Assembly (NCBI RefSeq): GCF_018598225.1
Contig: NZ_JAHESF010000017.1
Span: 1-64,000, forward strand
From: Chryseosolibacter histidinae
GTDB taxonomy: Bacteria > Bacteroidota > Bacteroidia > Cytophagales > Cyclobacteriaceae
Direction of reading: 5' to 3'
DNA length: 64,000 bases
Each line of letters starts with the position of its first letter. Position 1 is the first letter of the stretch. The position numbers and the translations under genes are program-made. Positions 58,897 to 64,000 of this stretch are shown in pieces. The notes under the pieces are model-generated. The model did no database searches. It worked only from the letters and a program-made list of their open reading frames with translations, and was not told where the DNA came from.

Positions 58897-61020
58897 TTAT
58901 CTCCTTCCTTTGGTCAACCTCGCAGTAAGCGGTAGCTTCGAAAGCACTTCGGGGTGATAAATGGCTTTTGCTTCGCGGTACACTTCGTCCCTGCGGAGGG
59001 TCATCCGGTGTGTTTTCTGTTGTTGGAAGAGCTCCATCTGGTCGTCGTAATGGGGGCTGCCTTTGCGGTTGGAGGCGCCGAAGCAATTCACACTTTCAAT
59101 TTCAGGTCCGTCTTTCGTAAACTTCGCCAGCGCGATGTAACAATCGCCAACCGTTCCTTTCACGCGACCATTCTCGGTAGGTGTTGAATACATGGCCGCA
59201 AGCACATCCGGAAGACCGGGTAACGGAATAGACCTGTTGCCGCGTTCCAGGCGCTGATATTCTCCCAGCGTAACATCGGTGGTGCCGAAGTTCGAGAGCA
59301 GGTATTGCTTCATGTAGGCCAATGCTTCGATGCAATCCTGTTTGGTCATTGCCTTGTATGTAGGATCGGCCTGGTACCTGGCTGCAACATGGTAAAAGAA
59401 GATCCCGAAAAGCGCGGCGCCCCGGCTGTCGGTGGTGCCCTTTCTATCCCAGGTCTTCAGGGTGGTGATCAGCCCGGCATACTCCGGATGCTGGTTTTCA
59501 TTCAGCATAAAAAGTGTATCAACATTGACAGGGAATGCCAGCTTTTGCGGCAGCTGCACATCGTACTTGATACGTTTAAAATCTTCGTAGCTCACTTTCG
59601 GCAGTTGCTGCAGCAGCTCCATCACGCGCAGGCTCCGGTTGTTGTCATGCGTTTCGTAACCCATCGTAGGGTCATAGCCCTCCTCACTGATATTGTCGGC
59701 CGGCGCCGTGGCATGGAATGGCGAATGATTCGTATTGTACACATATCCCGAAGGCGGGTTGAGCACTTGTGGCAGGTCTTCCAGCGGGTGTGTGCGCGAC
59801 CATAAAGTAAGCAACGTGTTGCCGGGTAATGTCTCGCGCCAGTTGAAGCTGGGATCACGCAACGGAAGTTTGCCGTTACAGATATAAAAGATCGTGTCGT
59901 AGCGGTCGCCGTAAACAATGTTGTAGCTGGGATGCGCTTCCATCTTCAGCGCTTTTTTGAACGATGAAAAATTCCCCGATTTGTTCATCCGGTACCATTG
60001 CTCCAGGCCGCGGATATCCATCAGGCCGGTGGTGCGGATGGAGAACACGCCCCTTTCGGTGATCATGGTAGGACCATAGATGCTCCAGTACACTTTCTTT
60101 TTTGCATGCAGGTTGAAGCCGGGCATCTTCACTTTCAGCTTCACGGTTCTTTCTTCCAACGTATACCACGTGTTATCTACCTTGTATTGCAGGTCGTTAT
60201 CACTGTTCATTTCAAGCTGGTAAACATCCAGGCGATCGGGGTGATTCACGGTGTGAGCCCAGCCCAGGTTCTCGTTGATGCCCGCGATGATGACAGGCGC
60301 GCCCGGCATCAGCGACCCCACAATATTCCAACCCTCCTGGCTGCACAGGTGTGCTTCGTACCAGGCCACCTGCCCTTCCAGCGGATGGTGTGTGTTGATG
60401 GCAAGGTACACGTTTCCATCGGCGGTGATCTTCGAGTTGAAAGCAAAAGCGTTTGATCCGCCAGGCTCCCATCCTACCAGCGGCATAGTACCGTTATTGA
60501 TCTTTCGCAACGCGTCTTCAACACCACATCCCAGCGCCAGCTGTAATACAGAATAGGTTAACACATCCTGCGGGATGATGGGCAGCGATTTTTTCTCCAG
60601 CACTTCTTTCGGATGCGTGTAAGCATAGGCATTGAAGCCATCACAATATCCCTGAAGCACTGCTTTGAACGCCGGCGAAATATCTTTTTCATAGTTGAGA
60701 TTCACCAGCTCGCGCAACCGCAAAAGGTGTATGATGTAATCCACCATGGCTCCATCGCGGCCTATGTGTTGCCCGAGCATTGTCTTGCTGGCCAGGAACG
60801 CTTTCTGAAGGGTTTCAAAATCATCTTCGGCATGCGCCCACGCAAGGCCATACGCTACCTCCGGATCTGTCTTTGCGAAAATGTGCGGAACGCCATAAGC
60901 GTCGCGAACAATATCGATCCGTGAAGGATCATCCACGATCAGTGGATCAAGTCGGGAATTTTGCGGGAAAACGGCGAACGCGGTACTGCATAGGAACACC
61001 ACAACACATAACTTCTTCAT
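58897..61020 (-). CDS. Penicillin acylase family N-terminal-nucleophile hydrolase
   Basis: The 707-residue protein has a signal peptide (MKKLCVVVFLCSTAFAVFPQ), an alpha-chain region (RIDIVRDAYGVPHIFAKTDP, GLAWAHAEDDFETLQKAFL) and the self-cleavage/nucleophile site GGSNAFAF with Ser189. Downstream VYLAINTHHP and INENLGWAHTVNHPDRLDVY match the beta-chain. Family members hydrolyse acyl amide bonds in beta-lactams or N-acyl homoserine lactones; the substrate here is unknown. The short spacer between the chains is typical of quorum-quenching or orphan acylases, only as inference. Confidence 0.92.
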   Translation of the reverse strand: MKKLCVVVFLCSTAFAVFPQNSRLDPLIVDDPSRIDIVRDAYGVPHIFAKTDPEVAYGLAWAHAEDDFETLQKAFLASKTMLGQHIGRDGAMVDYIIHLLRLRELVNLNYEKDISPAFKAVLQGYCDGFNAYAYTHPKEVLEKKSLPIIPQDVLTYSVLQLALGCGVEDALRKINNGTMPLVGWEPGGSNAFAFNSKITADGNVYLAINTHHPLEGQVAWYEAHLCSQEGWNIVGSLMPGAPVIIAGINENLGWAHTVNHPDRLDVYQLEMNSDNDLQYKVDNTWYTLEERTVKLKVKMPGFNLHAKKKVYWSIYGPTMITERGVFSIRTTGLMDIRGLEQWYRMNKSGNFSSFKKALKMEAHPSYNIVYGDRYDTIFYICNGKLPLRDPSFNWRETLPGNTLLTLWSRTHPLEDLPQVLNPPSGYVYNTNHSPFHATAPADNISEEGYDPTMGYETHDNNRSLRVMELLQQLPKVSYEDFKRIKYDVQLPQKLAFPVNVDTLFMLNENQHPEYAGLITTLKTWDRKGTTDSRGAALFGIFFYHVAARYQADPTYKAMTKQDCIEALAYMKQYLLSNFGTTDVTLGEYQRLERGNRSIPLPGLPDVLAAMYSTPTENGRVKGTVGDCYIALAKFTKDGPEIESVNCFGASNRKGSPHYDDQMELFQQQKTHRMTLRRDEVYREAKAIYHPEVLSKLPLTARLTKGRR

Positions 61021-61123
61021 GACGCCAAACTTCTAAAGGCCAACTAATTATTTAAACATTGAAAGGAGGGCCGCAGGTTCACAACCGGCAATGTATCTGG
61101 ATATAAAAGGCGTGCCCGCGCTA

Positions 61124-61270
61124 ACTGTTACCGGTTGCCAGTTGCCGGATAGCCAGTTCTGGCGGTGTGATTTCTGAGAATGATTTCTGAAAGTCGTTAC
61201 ACGTGATCAGTAAACGTACCAATGAAGCTCGCACAAACCTAAACTGGCAACCGGAACTGGCAACTGATTC
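61124..61270. repeat. CCAGTTG-family inverted-arm element, copy 2
   Basis: The 5' arm (61124-61162, GTTACCGGTTGCCAGTTGCC...) and 3' arm (61240-61267, AAACTGGCAACCGGAACTGG) are complementary. The centre matches copy 1 (47018-47167) at TGATCA-x-TAAACG and CACAAACCTAAACTGGC. It lies between the acylase start and the PBP stop, ending right at the latter. Confidence 0.82.
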
Positions 61271-63730
61271 TCAATTCATTCCCGGCTCTGTGTCGTCGTT
61301 GGTTTCTGACAACATGCCGGCGATCTTCCGTTTGCGATTGTAAAGGGTTTGCAGAAAGGTCTCCGGTGGTGGCGCTACGAGTGTGTCGGCGTGAATAACG
61401 GAGTCGCGGGCGCGTACAGATTTTTCGATCTGCAGCAGTAAATTATCGTCGAGCTCATAAAGATCACAGCTCAGCTTTTTACTCAGTACAGGAGGCAGCA
61501 CCGGGAACCGCGCTCTGGAAATTTCCTTATAGGAGGGATCATTGTTCACTTCTTTGAGAAAATAGGCTGCCACTGGCAATGCCGTGTTGGATCCCTGGCC
61601 CAGCAGCGTGTGCCTGAACCGGATGCGCGGATCGTCTGCGCCTACCCATGTGCCCATGACCAGTTTCGGCGTCATCGCCATAAACCATCCATCGGCATTG
61701 GCCTGCGTTGTGCCTGTCTTCGCGGCCACATCGTTATAAACGCCGTACTTCCAGCGAAGTCTCGAGGCAGTGCCTTCATGCACCACGGTCTGCAGCATGT
61801 GCCTTACCAGCTGTGCTGTCTCCTGCGACAAAGCGCGTTTCCCCGTTTCGTCCGCGCCGATGTTCTTATAGATGTTACCTTCACGGTCTTCAATGGCGGC
61901 GATGAAGAACGGTGTTTTGGTAATGCCCTCATTGGCCAGGCATGCGTATGCGGCCGTCATTTCCACCAGCGAGATCGCCGAAGAACCCAGGGCAATGGAA
62001 GGCACATCGGGGATCTCACTTTGAATACCCATGTTGCGCGCCAGCCGGATGGTGTTATCGATGCCCGCCCTGCTGATAAGCTTGACAGAAACTGTGTTCA
62101 CAGAATAGGCCAATGCCCCACGCATGGAGTACTGAACCGGGTAGTCGTACTGAGAATTGCGCGGCGTCCACTCCTGCCCTTCCTCATCGATATATGTCTG
62201 CTGCCCGGCGGGAATGAACTCACATGGCGACACCCCTTCTTCAATGGCCTGCGCATAGACAATGGGTTTGAATACCGAACCCACCTGTCTTTTGGTGGAG
62301 ATCTTTACATGGTCGTATTGGAAATAGTCGTGATCGATACCCCCTACCCACGCTTTGATCTTGCCGGTGGCGGGTTCCATGGCAATGAATCCCGCGTTGA
62401 GATATTGCAGGTGGTGCTTGATGGAGTCGATGGGACTCACCTTGGCCTGTTTGCCACCATCCCATGTGAACAGCCGCATGGACACGGGTTTTCCCAGCTC
62501 GCGCATGACCTCTTCTTCACTGAGGCCGCGTTGCCGGAGGTTTTTATAACGTCCTGTTCTTTTAATGGCATCTGTGATCACACTTTCGTTGCCTTTCCAG
62601 GGCTCTTCCTTTCCCCAATGATCGAAGAACTGCTGTTGTAACGTGGTCATCTGCCGCACCACAGCACGTTCGGCGTAGCGCTGAAGTTTTGAATCGATGG
62701 TGGTGTAGATCTTAAGACCATCAGTCTGGAGGTTGTAAGGCGTGCCATCGGCTTTCCTGTTCTCCTCGCACCACTTCTGCAGCTCCGTTTTCAGGTAATC
62801 CCTGAAGTAGGGCGCAATGGATTCGTCCTTTCTCAGCTCACCCAGCTTCAGCTTCAGGGGAAGCTTCTGTAACGAATCGGTCCTGTCCTTCGCCAGCAGG
62901 CCATACTTTTTCATTTGGGCCAGCACAACGTTCCGGCGTGTGCGCGACTGCTTCGGAAAAAGTCTTGGGTTGTAGTTGTGGGTGGCCTTGAGCATGCCGA
63001 TGAGTACGGCCGCCTGGTCAGCGGTGAGCGCTTTGGCATCACACGAAAAGAACCGTTGCGCGGCAGCCTGGATACCATAGGTGTTGTCGCCGAAAGGTAT
63101 TGTATTAAGATAAAGCGTGAGGATCTCTTTCTTCGAGTAAATGCTTTCAAGCCTTCCGGCGATCACCGCCTCCCGGAGTTTGTTGATGATCATGGACAAA
63201 ACCATGTACTCGCGGCGGGGAAAAATGTTCTTGGCGAGCTGCTGTGTGATGGTGCTTCCACCGCCCGAAGACTCATTCTGCAACAGGATGGATTTGATCA
63301 GCACCCGGCCCAGGCTCCGGTAGTCCACGCCATCATGGTTGAAGAACCTGACGTCTTCCGTAGCAATGGCCGCATCGATCACCGATGGCGAGATGTCCTC
63401 ATACTTCACCGGAGTTCTTTCCTGTACAAAATAGCGACCTATCAGCACACCGTCTGATGTGTATACTTCGGATGGAATGGCGTTTCTGAACGCGCGCAAT
63501 GTCTTTTTGCCGGGGCTTTCATAATAGACAACCGACATTAAGATCAATAAGAATAAAAATGGAACACCCGCTATGATCAGCATTGACCGTAGCTTCCGGT
63601 GGGCCTTCAGATAGGTGGACAGGCCCGAGAGCCTTGACCCAATATCGTTTCGCAGCGGCCTTATTCTGCTGTTGATGAATGACCTGATCTTCCTGTACCC
63701 CTCAACCACTCGCGCTAGAGAACTATGCAT
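61271..63730 (-). CDS. Class A penicillin-binding protein (PBP1A-type)
   Basis: The 819-residue bifunctional enzyme has one transmembrane helix (about 48-68), a GT51 glycosyltransferase domain (ATEDVRFFNHDGVDYRSLGR with catalytic Glu, GGGSTITQQLAKN, LTLYLNTIPFGDNTYGIQAA) and a transpeptidase domain with SxxK in QVGSVFKPIVYA, SxN in YSVNTVSVKL and KTG in AAKTGTTQANADGW. It polymerises and crosslinks peptidoglycan. All catalytic motifs are present. Its stop is adjacent to a CCAGTTG element. Confidence 0.95.
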   Translation of the reverse strand: MHSSLARVVEGYRKIRSFINSRIRPLRNDIGSRLSGLSTYLKAHRKLRSMLIIAGVPFLFLLILMSVVYYESPGKKTLRAFRNAIPSEVYTSDGVLIGRYFVQERTPVKYEDISPSVIDAAIATEDVRFFNHDGVDYRSLGRVLIKSILLQNESSGGGSTITQQLAKNIFPRREYMVLSMIINKLREAVIAGRLESIYSKKEILTLYLNTIPFGDNTYGIQAAAQRFFSCDAKALTADQAAVLIGMLKATHNYNPRLFPKQSRTRRNVVLAQMKKYGLLAKDRTDSLQKLPLKLKLGELRKDESIAPYFRDYLKTELQKWCEENRKADGTPYNLQTDGLKIYTTIDSKLQRYAERAVVRQMTTLQQQFFDHWGKEEPWKGNESVITDAIKRTGRYKNLRQRGLSEEEVMRELGKPVSMRLFTWDGGKQAKVSPIDSIKHHLQYLNAGFIAMEPATGKIKAWVGGIDHDYFQYDHVKISTKRQVGSVFKPIVYAQAIEEGVSPCEFIPAGQQTYIDEEGQEWTPRNSQYDYPVQYSMRGALAYSVNTVSVKLISRAGIDNTIRLARNMGIQSEIPDVPSIALGSSAISLVEMTAAYACLANEGITKTPFFIAAIEDREGNIYKNIGADETGKRALSQETAQLVRHMLQTVVHEGTASRLRWKYGVYNDVAAKTGTTQANADGWFMAMTPKLVMGTWVGADDPRIRFRHTLLGQGSNTALPVAAYFLKEVNNDPSYKEISRARFPVLPPVLSKKLSCDLYELDDNLLLQIEKSVRARDSVIHADTLVAPPPETFLQTLYNRKRKIAGMLSETNDDTEPGMN

Positions 63731-63761
63731 AACTATACTTGCGTTCCTTCATTATAAAAAT

Positions 63762-64000
63762 TCAAGCCAGGCGTGATGCTCGCGCTGCATGTATTCCAAC
63801 CCTGCTTGTCTTACCCTGAGGACCTGAAGAATTTCCGTGGCGCATCTTGTTTCCGGGATACAAATATCCGGCTGACGAAAAGTACATCAAAGTTAACTTT
63901 TTGTTACGGATGGAACCAATAGCGGCGCGGTAAAAGACCACGAACAGGATCACCAATGTAATAATCAGCCGCTGAATGTTAAGGAATGGGTGCGATCGGT
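63762..64000 (-). CDS. Possible C-terminal end of a membrane protein (cut by window edge)
   Basis: On the minus strand a frame is open from the right edge to a stop at 63762, reading a hydrophobic segment LIITLVILFVVFYRAAIGS followed by about 50 polar residues. It may be the end of a membrane protein or chance. There is no typical codon pattern to decide. PBP1A starts 32 bp further on. Confidence 0.2.
   Translation of the reverse strand, partial: RSHPFLNIQRLIITLVILFVVFYRAAIGSIRNKKLTLMYFSSAGYLYPGNKMRHGNSSGPQGKTSRVGIHAARASRLA

Overview
The window reads as chromosomal DNA of a Bacteroidota bacterium, most likely Cytophagales. The evidence is a SusC/SusD outer-membrane pair with its own sigma factor and FecR, type IX secretion C-terminal domains, a LytTR two-component pair, PadR next to an FtsX-type permease carrying a prefix domain, many SPII lipoproteins, and a dense population of short-unit intergenic repeats. 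The lineage is inferred from gene content only. No rRNA, tRNA, CRISPR array, transposase or prophage gene was recognised.

Layout. 1-7.5 kb: a divergent RDD gene (cut by the left edge) and a SpoIIM-DUF4129-DUF4350-MoxR-DUF58 membrane/AAA+ operon, then a second RDD gene and a small membrane protein. 7.8-16.6 kb: a glycan-uptake locus with a GH29 alpha-L-fucosidase divergent from ECF sigma, FecR anti-sigma, STN-containing SusC and SusD, then a small lipoprotein. 16.8-20.6 kb: ABC-type permease with PadR, and a YbhB-like protein. 20.7-28.6 kb: a giant PKD-repeat T9SS cargo protein and two two-component systems (TPR-histidine kinase/NarL type and LytS/LytTR type). 28.9-39.3 kb: mixed single genes (vanadium haloperoxidase/PAP2-like, DinB/YfiT, metallophosphoesterase-PQQ propeller, T9SS cargo, arginase-like, O-methyltransferase, SRPBCC, gliding-type CTD protein). 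39.3-45.6 kb: a second fucosidase locus with a large VCBS/ASPIC lipoprotein, a GH29 lipoprotein and a 7TM-DISM receptor without output domain. 45.9-49.2 kb: a HipA-like/DUF3037 overlapping pair and an M13 metallopeptidase broken by a one-base deletion. 49.4-64 kb: KASIII-like enzyme, TlpA-like lipoprotein, lipoprotein esterase, a second FtsX permease, beta-barrel protein, unknown secreted protein, penicillin acylase and PBP1A.

The most unusual feature lies between the genes. At least eight families of degenerate 7-9 nt tandem units occupy the intergenic spaces (consensus units such as GTAAGGA, AGTCAGA, GTCCACA, TTGACAA, CCAGTTG, AGGATTTAC, GTTGGTG, ACGAGGT). They commonly begin at, or even contain, the stop codon of the preceding gene and run in its sense direction; where two genes converge, the two sense-oriented arms form a long imperfect inverted repeat. 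Two families also keep a similar non-repeated centre in separate copies and nearly the same total length, so they look like true elements and not drifting simple repeats. In three places the repeats have entered coding sequence (YbhB C-terminus, a LytTR linker, a metallophosphoesterase C-terminus). I know of no matching named element, but I could not search.
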